The notes under the pieces: generated by a model
Told to the model about the DNA's origin: nothing
The model's input: only the letters and a program-made list of their open reading frames with translations
Databases searched by the model: none
Translations under genes and position numbers: made by a program
Part shown: positions 49,338 to 62,900 of the stretch, piece by piece
How the letters are laid out: each line of letters opens with the position of its first letter
Numbering within the stretch: position 1 is the first letter of the stretch
Source of the DNA: Parus major
Lineage: Eukaryota; Chordata; Aves; Passeriformes; Paridae
DNA length: 64,000 nt
Assembly: GCF_001522545.3 (NCBI RefSeq)
Contig: NC_031770.1
Location: forward strand, 86,839,594 to 86,903,593
Direction of reading: 5' to 3'

Positions 49338-52300
49338 AGAAGTATCAGTAAGTATTGTTTTTCCTAGGCAAGATACCAGCCCTCATTACTGAATTTATTT
49401 CTCATCCTTTGTGCTTAACACATAAATTTAACAGAAAAAAAGAGCAAAGAGTACCAATGTATAGATTTTCTTAATTGGTGACAATGATCTAAGCACAAAT
49501 GCATAGTTTAAAAATACTGTCTCAGAATTTTATTAGAGAGTTCCAATTAACAAAAAACTTTTTTTTTTCCTGAATTCATATTGAGTCTGAAAATGTTTGC
49601 AAATGTGTGTGTACAATATCTGAGCTGAAAAGTGCAAAGCTAGCTAGGGGTTCTGCAATGGTGGGCTTAATACCTTGAGAGCCAAAGTTATCATCAGGAT
49701 AACTTTCTATTTTGCATTATTAGAAAACTTATTAGTAACATTAACTTTCTGTTACAAAACTTTCTGTTTTCTAATACAGAAAAAATAATGCATGTTAAGA
49801 AACCTTAAGTGTAATATAAGGTATATTAATTGGATAATATAAGAAAGACAGTTAACTATGAAATTAAAGTAAAACACACACATCTTTCAAGTATTTGCAA
49901 AGCAAGGGATTTAATGATAGAGGGGTTTTTTTATTGCCAGAATCCATAACTTATTTGTTACATTCCCTATAACTTTCTTCTGCTCAATATGATCAAAGCC
50001 AGTCTCCAAATTAGCTAAAGTCTGCCTGATGTTTTATTGTTTATAAGGCATACCAGCTGTGATGCCTCATGGTGTTGATTTAATCTCCTGTCACTTTACT
50101 TAGCAGACATCAAGTATCATAGACAGTCAAGGTATAAATTTGCACTTAAAAAGAATACAAGTATTTAGGAATTCCTATGAAGTGCAACTTGCTGGAATAT
50201 GCCTGGGAAGGAAGGAGAATAGAGCCTCATCAGCTAAGGCTTTTTTGGCCATGTTTTTTATCTCATTCGCATTTGCATTTAAAATATGTTTTTGATTTGT
50301 AGAAACAGCTCTGGAAGCAGGGATGGAAACCAGTAGTCTGATCTGGCAGTTCCAATCACAGAACTAGAAAATTGGGCGCCCTCCTCTCTGAATATTTAGT
50401 GTTCTTTTTTTGCAGGTCTAAAGCAGCCATGATAGAGATTATCTGTCATTGTGGAGTACTTAGAAATGGACTAACAAAAGTGCTACAGAAAACTAGTACA
50501 GCTAAGTATTGTCTAAATTAAGAAAATTAAAGATGATAAATTCTGAAACTGTTAGTCTAAACAAAAATATTAGGCAGATCAAAAAGGCTTTGAAGAACAA
50601 CTAGCATAATGTGCCTTATTTATTAACACGTAATTCCTCTGTATATCAAGTGCAGGATATCTCTGAGCAAGGTGAATGAATGAAGATTAAGAAAATGGAG
50701 AAACCAGGGACATTACAGAAAAGCTTTACATCTTTTTGCACTTCATTCTGTCTTCACTTACAAAAAACTAAGGAAACATTTAGGTTGGATTCCTTCTTTG
50801 AATGTGAGTTTTAAAAAAAATCCTTTTTGGAAAATAAACTACATAAGTGATAGTTGAATAAACAGAGAAAATGAGCATTAGAAGTTTTTGATATCTTAAA
50901 TGACAAGTCAGTTTCAGGCAAGACATTAACTGTGATGACAGAAAAGGTTTTAGGATAGCTCCAGGAAGCTACAAGGCTGATGTCCTTCTGTATCAGGTAA
51001 CGTAATAGAAATAATACTTAAAAATTGAATTTGTGAACACACAGCTAAATATTACCTAGTTAGGAGCAATTAAAATGTCTGGTTTGGGGTTTTTTTAAGA
51101 GAGATTCTACCCTAAAACTTCTTGGCAGATTTAGAATTGTTAGCTGTTGTGTGAATAATAGATTGATGGAAGTTTTTTAAATTTCCAGAAGTCTGCTGCT
51201 GAGTCCCATAAAACAGGTTTTTAAGGAAAGAGAACAGCTAGAGGGTAGGAAGCAGTAAAACTAAATGTTTATTGTAGCCGAAGATCAGTAGTGAAACTCT
51301 ACAAGCCAGTAAGTTCTTTAATGCCTTGAAAATGGCATAATCAGTGGAATGATAAACAGTTCACTGAGAAAATCAAGAAGAACTGGTTAACTAAATTAGA
51401 AGAAAGAGTCTTAGGACACTGTCTGATTGTACTATGAAATGGCATAATGAAGTTGAACATATGTTTGAAATGGTGTGCAGGCACAGAAGGAAGATCCTGA
51501 CTTGTTTTACAGTGACAGACTAAGCAGTTTTTGGGGTTCATGCCTGATATTTGTATAAAGTGTCAACACAGTATAGAGTAATCATAAAAAAATCACAAAT
51601 CAAGTGTTAGAAACTATTCAGAAAATAAATGGAATATTCTATAGCATCAAAGATACAGTATAGATGTTTGTATCTTGAATGCTTCAAGTTTCTGTTTTTC
51701 CATCTGTTTAAAGAGATGTAATAGAATACTGACTGATCAGAGAAGGTCAAAGTTATTAGAGTAAAAGCCATTAAAGCTGTATCATGTATGTAGAGCTGAA
51801 GAATAGCAGGAGACTAGCAGAGAGATTTTTTTGTTTGGTCTGTTCTTGCCTTTCTGTAATCATTCACTTAAAGACCTTCTGGAGAATGAAAACTCCTGAA
51901 ATCAAACAAGAAGGCAATTGCCATACTTCTTGTGAAAAAATTTGGAGTTTCATCCTCATTATGACAAAGCTCTTAGTTGGTCATCGTAAATCAATGTTAA
52001 ACAAAAAAACAAGAACAAACCATTTCAGGCTTATCCAAGTGCAATTCAGTAGCTGATTTATTTTACCTTGAAATGCCAACATAGTCCATCCCTTTTACAG
52101 TAACATTAATAGTTTTATAGTTTTGCTTCTACTTTTAAGAAGACTTGTTTGAAAGTCTGTTACTCACTTCCTTTAATATCCTTGCAACACTGCTATGAAC
52201 AATTGATTATATTATCCTCTCCCCTACCTTTATTTTTTTTCCATGAGTAGTTCAAAGAAGGCATAAAATCAGTTGAAGTCTATTCCTAGAGATAACTTCT

Positions 52301-53216
52301 GAAATGGGGATTTTCACACATAAGGGCATATGGCTTTATTGTTTCACAAGTTGATTTCTTCTCTCTCACAGCCCCTGGAGTAGAAGTTTCCAGGTGAGAG
52401 GTATTTTTTGCAAGAACTTGGAACAGGTGTTCCAGGAGTCTCGCTCTTAACCAACACAATGATTAAGAAACTGAAGTGTGTCATGAAACCTGGGACTTAT
52501 TTTATCTTCCCTTTCTATAAATTTGATCTTGTTAGAGAAACGAAGCTTAAAATTTTGGCTTCCTTGTGACAGCGAGAATGCATTACTTGTCCCAAGTCTT
52601 GACAGCTGTTGAGATACAGTTAATGTCAAAAAAAGCTTATATTCTCTTTCCCTGCTGAAAATCCTAGAGTAGGTTTGTCTAATGGAAAGGAAATACAGAG
52701 AGTTAACTAAGGCAGGGCTAATGAAATAATTGACCCACATGGAAATTTTGAATATGTTTGGTTTAAAGTCACAAATTTAATATGCCAATTAAGCTTTTTT
52801 TTTTAAAAAAAAACCAATCAAGATAAAATCATCAGTGTCAGTTTTGAAAGTTACAGTAGTTATGCTGGTTTCAATATTTGTTCTGAATTGTCCTTGACAG
52901 CTGAGGTGAATAAATCTTGTTATATAAATCATTATGAGTATTTTGAACTCCCTCAGGGTGGTTACAGAACTGTAGATGAAAAGGGGTTATTCAGTCAAAC
53001 ACAAACCTATTCTTCAAAGTTTCAGGATTTCTACCAAAATCACTTTGGAAAATGGAAAGCAAACGTAGCTCTTAAAAACACACAATATCCAAACCTAACA
53101 AAACAGACTTCAATGTTCCCATCCTCCCAGGATTTTTTGGTCTATTTTGTATTTGAAAAGTTACTGTTTTTCTGTTTGTCTTTTGTGTTTATTTCATAAT
53201 GTGTCTCTGCTTGTCA

Positions 53217-53605
53217 CAGAATCATAGATTCACAGATCCATTAGGGTTGGAAGGGATCTCTGGAGATCATATAGTCCAATCCCACTGGCAAGGCAGGGTC
53301 ACCTGGAGCAAGTGAAAAAGGAGCATGTCCAGATGGGTTTTGAATGTCTCCACAGAGGGAAATTCCATTACCTCCCTGAGCAGCCTGTTCAGTGCTGTGC
53401 CATCCTTAATGTAAAGAAGTCCTTACTCATGTTGAGGTGTAACTTCTTGTGTTTTAGTTTATGACTGTTGCTCCTAATTCTGTCACAGTGCACCACAAAA
53501 AGAGTCTGGCACCATCCTCTTGGCACCTGCCTTTGAGATATTTATATGCTTTAGTGAGATGCTCTCTCAGTCTTCTCTTCCCTAGACTTAGTCACCAGAC
53601 TGTAG
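53217..53605 (-). mobile_element. CR1 LINE 3' fragment with terminal motif, antisense
   Basis: It starts at the left with CAGAATCATAGATTCACAG, the reverse complement of the CR1 terminal ATTCTATG-type repeat. It continues with GGGTTGGAAGGGATCTCTGG, AGTCCAATCCCACTGGC, CCCTGAGCAGCCTGTTC and a GATGCTCTCTCAGTCTTCTC end. The intact 3' end shows a 5'-truncated CR1 insertion. Confidence 0.9.
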
Positions 53606-54159
53606 TGCCAACTCTAATCTTTCTTTGTAAACTTTTAAAGAGCATTAATCTTTGAAATATTTAGTGTTATCTAACTTGACAAGGGTGTCCACTGTGTATT
53701 CGGTGTTACAACAGTTTCACATCTTTCAAAGGACAGGTGGGAAGTATGCTGATAATCTAACCATCAACCAGCAGCAGATTTCGATTCTTTAGGGTTATAA
53801 GTGGGCTAGAATGCAACTAATGGATAATTAGCTGGATGCATGAACAATTGAAACTGAGACATCTGTAAAATAATTACAATGTTTCACCCCTTAAATAAGT
53901 GTGAATGTGAAAATGCTCAGAATTTAAATAGTTCTAAGTCCACACAGTAACAGAGAATGATTACTAAATCACTCCTAGGGAGAAGATAGTAGTAGTCCAT
54001 GATATTGGCTTTGTGCATGTTAGGGAAAAGTGTAGAAAACACTAAGCATCACTGTGCTATATTTCTTGATGTTCCAATAAAGTTTGTTGCCTATTAGAAA
54101 GGTCTCTCTGAATTTGTCGCAAATATAATGTTACATTGAAATATATTTCTAGTGAAATC

Positions 54160-54235
54160 ATGGAAATGTAGAATCATTTTGTTTGTAAAAGACCTCTAAG
54201 ATCATGGGCCATTTTGCTCAACATAGAAATACTGG
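54160..54235 (-). mobile_element. Short CR1 fragment, antisense
   Basis: TGTAGAATCATTTTGTTTG followed by AAAGACCTCTAAGATCATGG is the reverse complement of a CR1 3' end. Only about 75 bp are recognisable. Confidence 0.6.
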
Positions 54236-57200
54236 TTTAGACTTTAAAAATACAGCAACTTTATATGGCAGTTAATACCTGCTGTATAGACCTACGTTTT
54301 AAGAAATTATTTTTTTGCTAGGTGTTGTTGAAACCTTCTTATGAAGCTCTGTGCTTGCAATACTGCTTTACTCTTTTTGTCATTAATGTTTCATGAATAT
54401 CCAAATTCTTAGTATATATTTTTTCACAGGGTTATCTTTTGTATGTCTTTATTTGTGGGGAAAAAAAAATATGGGTAAACTAGAACCATGTGGGAAAGCT
54501 CACAGTGTCTTAACACAAAACATGACAGCTCCATAACACCAGGAAACTATTCAGCAATAACTCTTGTCTTCCTGAATCCAGAAAGTTCTGTTTGTTCGCA
54601 TGTTTGGGTTTTTGACTTATGAAACCCTACTTCACAGGAAGCTAAAACATAATGCAAAAGTTTATGATCTTCTTTGTGTCCATGCAGCCTTTGCAGGCTT
54701 CAGCAGGGATGAGTAGAAAGAAGATGGAAAATGCAGAGAGGAAAATCAAGTTTACAGAGGAATTTTGATGGAGAAAAAAGAAAGTAATCTAAATTGTGAA
54801 ACAAAGTGATGAAACAAAACCTGGCTTTTTGGTGGAAGAAAATAAAGGGGCTAGTAGACAGAAGTTGGATAAGGAATGCAACAGGACCAAGTAGGGGTTT
54901 TTAGTGGAGATCTGAGTTGGGAATACTCCTGAGTTGCAACAATCATGGAAAATGGGAGGAGAGCAAGGTCTGAACAGGAAGCAGGAAAGGCAAGGTAGGA
55001 TGTGCAAGCAGGACCTTTTCGACAGCATAGTTCTTGTTATATATTTCAGTGGTAATTTTTTTTTTTTCATATACCTGTCAAATTTTTCTTTTTGATCATA
55101 GGCAGATTAATTTTTACTGAGCAGAATCAATGCTAAAAGCATGGCCTTTTATGGACTTATAATTTATGGAATAATATAATAATAATATTTGTGAGGTTAA
55201 ACAATATGTTTTAGTCCCTTCTAGTCCATTTCTCTAATTTTTTTTCAAAAATGAAGTTTATTGGTAGCTTGAAACAAGGAGTATAGTCTAGTCTGCAAAT
55301 ATAAGTAGAGCACTTATTCCATGACATATTTGCTATGGAGAATTTATTAACATGCCAATTGTTTTGCCAGGATTGAAATCAAGTGCTGTTCTGCTGGAAT
55401 AAAATAGAAAGTGAGAAAGAGGCTATGAATAAGGAGAGTACCATTGTAAGAGAGAAGGTGGACTGTGCTCTTTTTCCTACACTGGAGAAAAGAAACTTCT
55501 ATGATGTCATGCAGCAAAATCAAGATACTGTAAAGCTAGAGGTGCCGTTCCTATTATACTTTTTTATCTATTTATATTAAGTACTATTATGGCTGGAGAA
55601 ATGATGGACAGACTTCTTGAAAGCACAGTTCTATAATGCTTGGATTTATAACATCAGAGTTTCTTTGAAAATAAGCTAATTATGTAAGGACTATGAAGTT
55701 TCACATTCCCTAGGTCTTATGTATTTTAAAATTTAGAGGCTAAGTTTGACAACAAAAATACCTGTGTAGTCTGTACTTAGTCCCTTCAAAAAAGTATGTT
55801 GCTATCACTGCTGAAATACACCTTTGCTTTGGCTCCCTGCTCTTCTCAGACACCGCTCAGTCCTTTTTCTGGTAGTAAATCTTGCTATGTTTATCCCAAT
55901 GGGGCAGGTTTGCTTTGAAGGAAGGATCCTTCCTTCTTCACCTCCCTTGCAGTTTCTGCTCGCTAGTAATGCAGTAGAAGGGCAAAAGCTAATGGGGTAT
56001 TTCCTCTTTGCTGCTGAGAGCCATCCCTCAAAGGATAAACTGTGAACAAAGATAAAGCCTCTGCCATCACTAAGTTAATCTCTACGTTAAAGAACCTGTC
56101 TTTGAGCACACAGTATACTGTGGTTAAATTCTTGAAGGTGGAGAGGGAAAGGAGACAAAGTGAATGTCAGGGAAATAGGATAAATGTTCGCTGACTTAAA
56201 TGAAAAAAGCTTTTCATATAAGCAATCACTAGGGAAAATACAGAAAATCCAAAATATAGAAATTTAAGTCTTGGGATCTTGTTGAGTGAAAAATATGAGA
56301 AATTAGATAGTGTTTTGACTTATAAAAAGATATAGGTTGAGCCAATATATTTTCTCAAGTGTATGTTCTCAGTGGTATTTTTGAAGTCAAGAAGTATTGA
56401 GTGCTTTATCTGCTCACAGATTTATTAATTAGACTGAGTGAATGAGTGGGTTTTGGAGGAAGATGTGGTGGAGGTAAAGTGGCAGGGAAAGGAAAGGTAA
56501 AGTAGTCTGGGCTTTTTAGACCTACCCTCTTCCTCACTTATTTATTCAGTGTTTCTATCCCTTGTCTCTGTGTCTCTCTCTGAATCTGTCTTATGCTACA
56601 ACTCTCTGATCAGAAGTTAATAATTTTATTCACAGTATAATGTGTCTTAAAATCACATAATTTCTGATACTGATGAACCTATACCCCTGTTGCAAATAAA
56701 CAAGTTGTCCTCCTTCAAGAGTCACCTGAATTTGCTTTATTTTTGAAGTACATTTTAGCATCAGGATGTGAATGTCATTCTTTTCTTTGTGCAATAATGC
56801 TTCAAAGTGTAACTCTATGTCAAGTGCCATATAAAACTGAGATTGAAATGATATTGTCAACAGCTGTAAAAAAGTCAACAAAAACCAAAAAACCCTACAC
56901 AGCAGTTAATTTCAGAACTACGAAGCATTGACAGCTACCCTATAACCTTGCGATCAAGCAGAAAGCATCTTCATATCTTTTTTTTAAAATCCATTTGCTT
57001 TATGGAAAGTCAGTAGATATTATATGGCCAAAGAATATTTGTATAAATATTCAGATTTTGTTTGTATATTTGTATATAAAGGATAAACTATCATTTGTCC
57101 AAACATCTAAACAATAAAAAAAATCCTCTCATATGCATGGTGTTTGAACAAAAACAGTGATTGAACCTGAATAGAGGTGTTAAAAATTCAGTTAATTTTT

Positions 57201-58907
57201 AAAGAATATTTGGAGAGTGCTACCTGTGTAAGGTTCAATTTAAGAGAGACAACAGTATTGTGTGAAAGTGTTCAGCCAAGTGGTTGCCAATAACTACTTT
57301 ACACTGACAAGTGAGTTTAGGTTTAGGTATTTTGTTTTACATTTCAATCACTTACATATTTCCAGAGAGGTTTAGTTATACGTGTTTTAGAATCATTCAC
57401 TGAAGGATTAAAAGAATTAGGATTGTGTCAAACTTAGGTGATAGTAAATTATATTTTTGGCAAACACAGTAAAATTATATAAAAAGAACATGAATTTTCA
57501 AGGACTTTTTTATTGTTGGTGATTTTTCAACTTGACCTAATTTCCAGGTAGCATCTACCTTTTAATAGAAAACAAAGATCACAGAAAACCCTTTAATATA
57601 TACTGACTTCATTTTTACCTTTTTTTAAACAAGGGTAGAGGGGAACAAACCTCCCTTCTTATAGCTCAAATATCACATTTTGTGAATGCTGTCATTTCAT
57701 GATTGCTTAAAGCAGAAATTGTGGTTGCAAACACTACCATTATTTTTCCCCTTTCACAATAGAAGAACGAATTAGAAAATAAATAATCATGCAACTTTAG
57801 TTCTTACTATTCATTTAATCTATATGAGATATTCATCGTTCTAGTAGATCTCTATCTTTACAATCTAAACAAGTCTCAACTAATATGTGATAATTTATGG
57901 CATCTGATATGAAAAGGATTTTCATACCTACATAAATTTGCTAGTACACCTATGTAAGAATGCTTTGTAGATCCAAAATTCTGAAACCTAATCTGTTCTG
58001 TGCATTGGTTATTGCCTTTAAAAAATGAGGGGGGCTGGGGGATGGCATTTATTCCCAAAAGTATTAACAAAGGAATAGAAGTAGAAATGTATTTAGGAGA
58101 ACTTTTCAAATGTCTTCAAATCATCTTTATAATGCACGTAGCAGCTCTGTAAATCTGAGTGGTAGATAGCAGTTCATCATTCTTTTTCTCAGAGTACATG
58201 CTACCATATTTAAAAAAAATATATTTTGAAGCTTAACTTATTGGAAAATAGCTGTGCTACTCCTTAGGCTCTGGAAGAGGTGAGGGAAGTTTGAGGACTC
58301 TGTGGCTTTGATTACCTGTGGAAAGTTAGATATTGTTCCATGCAGGCAGAGGACACAATGTCCAGAATGTTTTGTAGCAAACAGCTATCTTCTATTTCCT
58401 GCAACAGAGAACAACATTCATACAGAGAGATGTGTCACAGTGATATTGAACATCTGAAAAACTACAATTGCAGTGCCCCAATCAACAATTTTCCAGTTGC
58501 AAATATACACAGTAAAAATTGAATCAATGTACACAAATTGTTGAACTTTCTTATGCCACTTTCCTGTGCCAGAGGAGACCATTACTCTGACTGCAAGAAA
58601 ATAATATTTTTTCAGGATTTAACTAGCCAACTAAAGAGATGCCCTTCTCAGAGGATAAGCTCTCATCTGTGGGATATTATGCAGAAGACTGGCATAAACT
58701 ATATTAAGAGGTTGCTAAGGTCTGCTGATTTTGTAAGTGAGGTGATAGTATTACATGTAGTCAGAGTGAAAAACATGGTTTTAACAACTGCTGTTACAGC
58801 TTAAAAGACAGAATAATTTTGTGCAGTAAATAGTGTGGTGGGTCTGATTAATATTTTAGTTCTGAGTGGTTTTACATGTCCAGGAAGGTTTCAGAAGTAA
58901 GAATTCT

Positions 58908-59300
58908 AGAAATCATAGAATTATGGAATATTCTGAGATGGAAGGGACCCATCAGGATCATCAAGTCCAGCTCCTAGCCCTGTGCAGGACATCCCAAGAA
59001 TCACACCATGTGCATGGAAGTGTTGTCCAAATACCTATAGAACTCTGTCAGGTTTGGTGCTGTGACCACATCTCTGGGGAGCCTGTTCCAGTGCCCACCC
59101 ACCCTCTGGGTTAAGAACATTGTCCTGATATCCAACCTAAACCTCCCCTGACTCAGCTTCATCCTGTTTTCTTGAGTCCTGTCACTGATCACAAGGGTGA
59201 AGAGATGATAACTGGCCCTCTGCTTCTGCTTATGAAGATATTGAAGAGCCCAATGAGGTCTCTCCTCAGTCCTTACTTCTATAGGCTGAACAAACCAAGT
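58908..59300 (-). mobile_element. CR1 LINE 3' fragment, antisense
   Basis: It starts AATCATAGAATTATGG, followed by GAGATGGAAGGGACCCATCA, GGGGAGCCTGTTCCAGTGCC, ATATCCAACCTAAACCTCCC and GAGGTCTCTCCTCAGTCC. All are standard reverse-complement CR1 3' wording. The open frames on both strands here (for example 59001-59321) are CR1 artefacts. Confidence 0.9.
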
Positions 59301-59645
59301 GACTTTCTTTGAAAAAAGCATACAACTGTGAGAAATAAACTACCTTACCATACAAGTAATGCTAAATTAAGACTTAAACTTGAGGAGGTTTTGGCATAAA
59401 CACTGAAATTACAGTGAAAGGCAGGGCTGTGTAAATTAAGCTGGCTGTGAGGTCAGCTTCACATAGAGGTAGATAGATTGGTCAGGAGGGAGCTGGAATC
59501 CAAGGCTGTGAAGTCAAAAGAAGCACAAATTTAGGAAGAGGTAGTGCTGTCAGTCCACTTAATGTGCTAGTGTATGTGAAGTAGAAACAGTGGAATTAAA
59601 TTATTGTTAGAGCCTGTAAAAGGAAAACAGGTTGGCAGACTGGGC

Positions 59646-59937
59646 TGCTGTTGTAATGCATTTAGAAAAAATGGTATAATCCTGGAATGTACCCCTGAAA
59701 TACAGAATGTTAGCTCCTTCCCCTTATCTCCTCCTCCCCAGTTTTTCCTTATTGGCTCTAAGACTGTGTGACCGTTCCCCCTTCCCCTGACTTCAAAAAG
59801 GAGTGCATTACCAGTTTCTTCTTTCCCCACCCAATCCCAGGAATAAAGCTGGAATACCATCTCAGGAAGGAGAGAGCCTCGTTTTCATCCCCATACCTCT
59901 CACTATTAAAATCTTCCCCCTTCTCTGGGCTACAGCA
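59646..59937 (+). mobile_element. Possible short solo LTR
   Basis: A 292-bp block has ends TGCTGTTG and CTACAGCA (7 of 8 inverted complement). It contains a degenerate TATA-like CTTCAAAAAG (about 59790) and AATAAA at 59842-59847, which is the right order for a + strand LTR. The flanks (GGGC and GGGT) give only a 3 of 4 target-site match. Pyrimidine-rich stretches and a second TATA-like ATATAAAAAA at about 59972 follow, so the element may extend further right. Confidence 0.45.
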
Positions 59938-62900
59938 GGGTGGACTGTGGTCACAGAGAGGCAGGGGAACATATAAAAAATAGCAGGCTGCAGCTCTGCT
60001 GAGAAAAGCCTGGATGTCTGCAAGCTGAGTGTAAGCCAGCAGTGTTCTGGTAGTGGTGGTATATTTCCCTTGTTCTTGTGCTGTTATTCTCATGTCCATC
60101 TTCCTGCAAACTCTGATGGTGTCATTATGGTGGGTTTTCTTGGGGAGAAAATTCCAATCGCATCCTTATCACTTCATTTCCCTGCCCCCCACTCCCCTTT
60201 TTCAACCTAGCTGTTGTATCTTTTGTTTTGCATTAAAGAACACAATAAGATGCACAAACACAGCTCAAACAGTTAGTGGGCAGCAGCATCTGTCCGTGAC
60301 CAAAACATGTCAATGCTAACAAAATCATAAGCATGAACAATCTGTAAGGAGTGTGAGTAGCTCCTAATGAAAATTGCTTGGCTATTGTGGTAAAGCTTGT
60401 GCACCAGAAAGGATGTGCACAAAGGATGCCCAAGGAGTGGTCATCTGTCATTAGTCTACGCACTTAGAGGTAAAATCTTCAGATATATATCTAATATACT
60501 GGTCTTTGTCCGTCACTGTACAGATTCTAAGTATTTCTTTGGTGTTTTTTTTTTCCTCTCACCCTTTGGAATTGTGGATTCTCAACGCAGTGGTGGTTAT
60601 ATGACAGCATTTCTTCATCTTAAAGAGTGCACAAGTTCTATTTAAAGAAAATTACTGGAATAAAAGTGCAATATTGCTTTTGAAGACCAGTAACTGCAGA
60701 TTCTTAATTACACAAGTGAGAAATATTTATTTGTTAAATTTTTTATCTGTACCACTTTTCAGTGCACTTTATAATCTTTACACTTCAAGTGTATTTTAAA
60801 AAAAAAAGGAATGAGAAAATGAATATACTTCTTTTTGGGCTCAGGACAATTAATAAGCACTTCTCAATCACTTAGATTCACTTAGATACACTGAATGTAA
60901 AGTTCATTTATCCTTTTTCCAAAGGCAATTTTAATATCTACCATAACAAGTCCGATCCTGGAGAATAGAACAGTAGATATTGACTGGAAAAATTAAAAAA
61001 TATGGAAATGAAAACAAACTAGTGCATTTGCAGCTAGTTTTTCTTTCTTAGGAAATATAGATGTAAATTAATAAAAATTAAAAAATAATTTTTCTGTTGG
61101 AAAATGGTGAATGCCTTGTTAATGTTTCTCATGTCACCCATAGCCTTCTAGACCACTCTCCTACTATACTTCCACTCTTCCCACTCTATTTACTATGAAG
61201 GTGTTCATTCTTCTATGCTGTTTTCCCAGTTCTATACTGCCAGTCTATGAGATACTGGACCAGACCACTGAGTATTCATAGTACGGGGACATCACCAGTA
61301 CGTGAGCCTAATAAGATCTTTCTGTTTCCTTGTCTTGTTGTTCTTTAATTCGATATTGCAAAAGCCTTCTACATTATTTTCATCTGGTATTAATAGGCAT
61401 CAGCTCAGAAACTTAAGCCATTGCTAGAACTGAAAGGGTAAATGTAACTCTGTGGTTTGGGGGAGTTATTTTAGCTTTTATCAGGGTGAGGGGTAAAGGC
61501 TGAAGAGTCATAGTGGACACCTGATTTTAAAAACAATAAAGTGAAAGTTCATGGTTATTTTTGTCACCGTGACTTTTACAGTATAAATTACAATTCACTG
61601 TAGGAATAAGTTTAGTAACTGTTTTATGCCAGGTATCTCACAGTTTATTATCAAATTTCTCAACCACAGCTCCTATTATAAATTTAGTTAAATTGTATGT
61701 GTGCACATGTGTAGAAAATGATTTATTTTTTGGTTTTGGCCTCCAGAATGACACAGAGGTAGGTATTATGCAATTTATCAACCTCTCTTTCTCAGAATCA
61801 GGTTCTTCTCAGTCAAGACTCCTTATCCTTTGCTCTCATGATCAGACCATTATTTTCAGTGACTCTGCATCATTTCCACATCTTCATTAGAGGCAGGAGA
61901 GACATGAAATTCTTTATTTTGAGCAAACCTATGTCCCAGGAAGAGTGAGATTTAAAACTAAGATGTCAGAATACACAGGCAGAATCAGTAGTGATGCAGG
62001 TAAGTGCACATAGTTGTAATTAAAAGCAGCCTTTACATACGACGAGAGATTTCAATTAGGGCAACTGACTTCTTGCTTTGAAAAATGAAACTTGAGAGCA
62101 TGTTTGTGCCTCCTTTCCCTCTTCCAAATCCATACAGATGAGAATTCCAAGAGAAAAGTTCAAACCAGAACACAAGTGAAGCCGTGGAAGGCAATGATAC
62201 CATTTCTAGCTTCTTTGAAAAAGAGAGAAATACAGCTAATGTTGAACAATGTCTAGCCACTGGAAGATAGCAGCAACATACTAAATCACAGCCCTGTTGT
62301 GTTTTATATATGTCCTCCAGTCATGAATCAGATGTCAGATCATCCCTAGAAGTGTTTCAATGTTGGCTATTTCAAAATGGTCCACATTTCAGTACTGCTC
62401 TTCTTCAAATTGATAAAAGACTTATATTAGGTTTCTTTTTGTACCAGAGAGTTGGCACTGAGCACTTTTACAGTGCGTGGATAGTCCCCACCTCACTGCA
62501 GAAAAGTAATGATTCCAGGATTTCTCTTCATCTACTTTCTTGGGTACAGTCAGTTTTGTGTTCACAGCTTAGCACACATCAGTAAGATTTGAGTCTTCAC
62601 CAAAGTTGCCTACTCTCTTTCTAGTTCTGGGTGATAACTTCAAGCTTCTGAAGTTATTCTCAGTTCACAAAGATTGAAATCCTCTTTCATAAACTCTGAG
62701 CTATATATGAAAAGTAGGTAGCAGCTACAGTACCTCTAGCACTGCAGTTCTTAAAAAGAGCTAAATAACTAGCAAGTACATTGAGGAAGACCCTGACCCC
62801 TTTCTTCAGGAAGGGATCTGACAGATAGAGTCGACCTTCAGCAGCAGTAAATCAAAAGTACCTGTACATTCTGGTTATTCTACCAATTACAGTTCATCAG

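Noticed and set aside
48804..49338. Several 60-95 codon frames on both strands
   Set aside because: All overlap one another within the GC-rich LTR at 48851-49337. None has codon structure or a domain.
59001..59321. 106-codon minus strand frame
   Set aside because: It lies within an antisense CR1 3' fragment, which is non-coding.
59758..60099. 113-codon minus strand frame
   Set aside because: It overlaps the LTR-like block at 59646-59937 and a pyrimidine-rich stretch. No domain or splice support.
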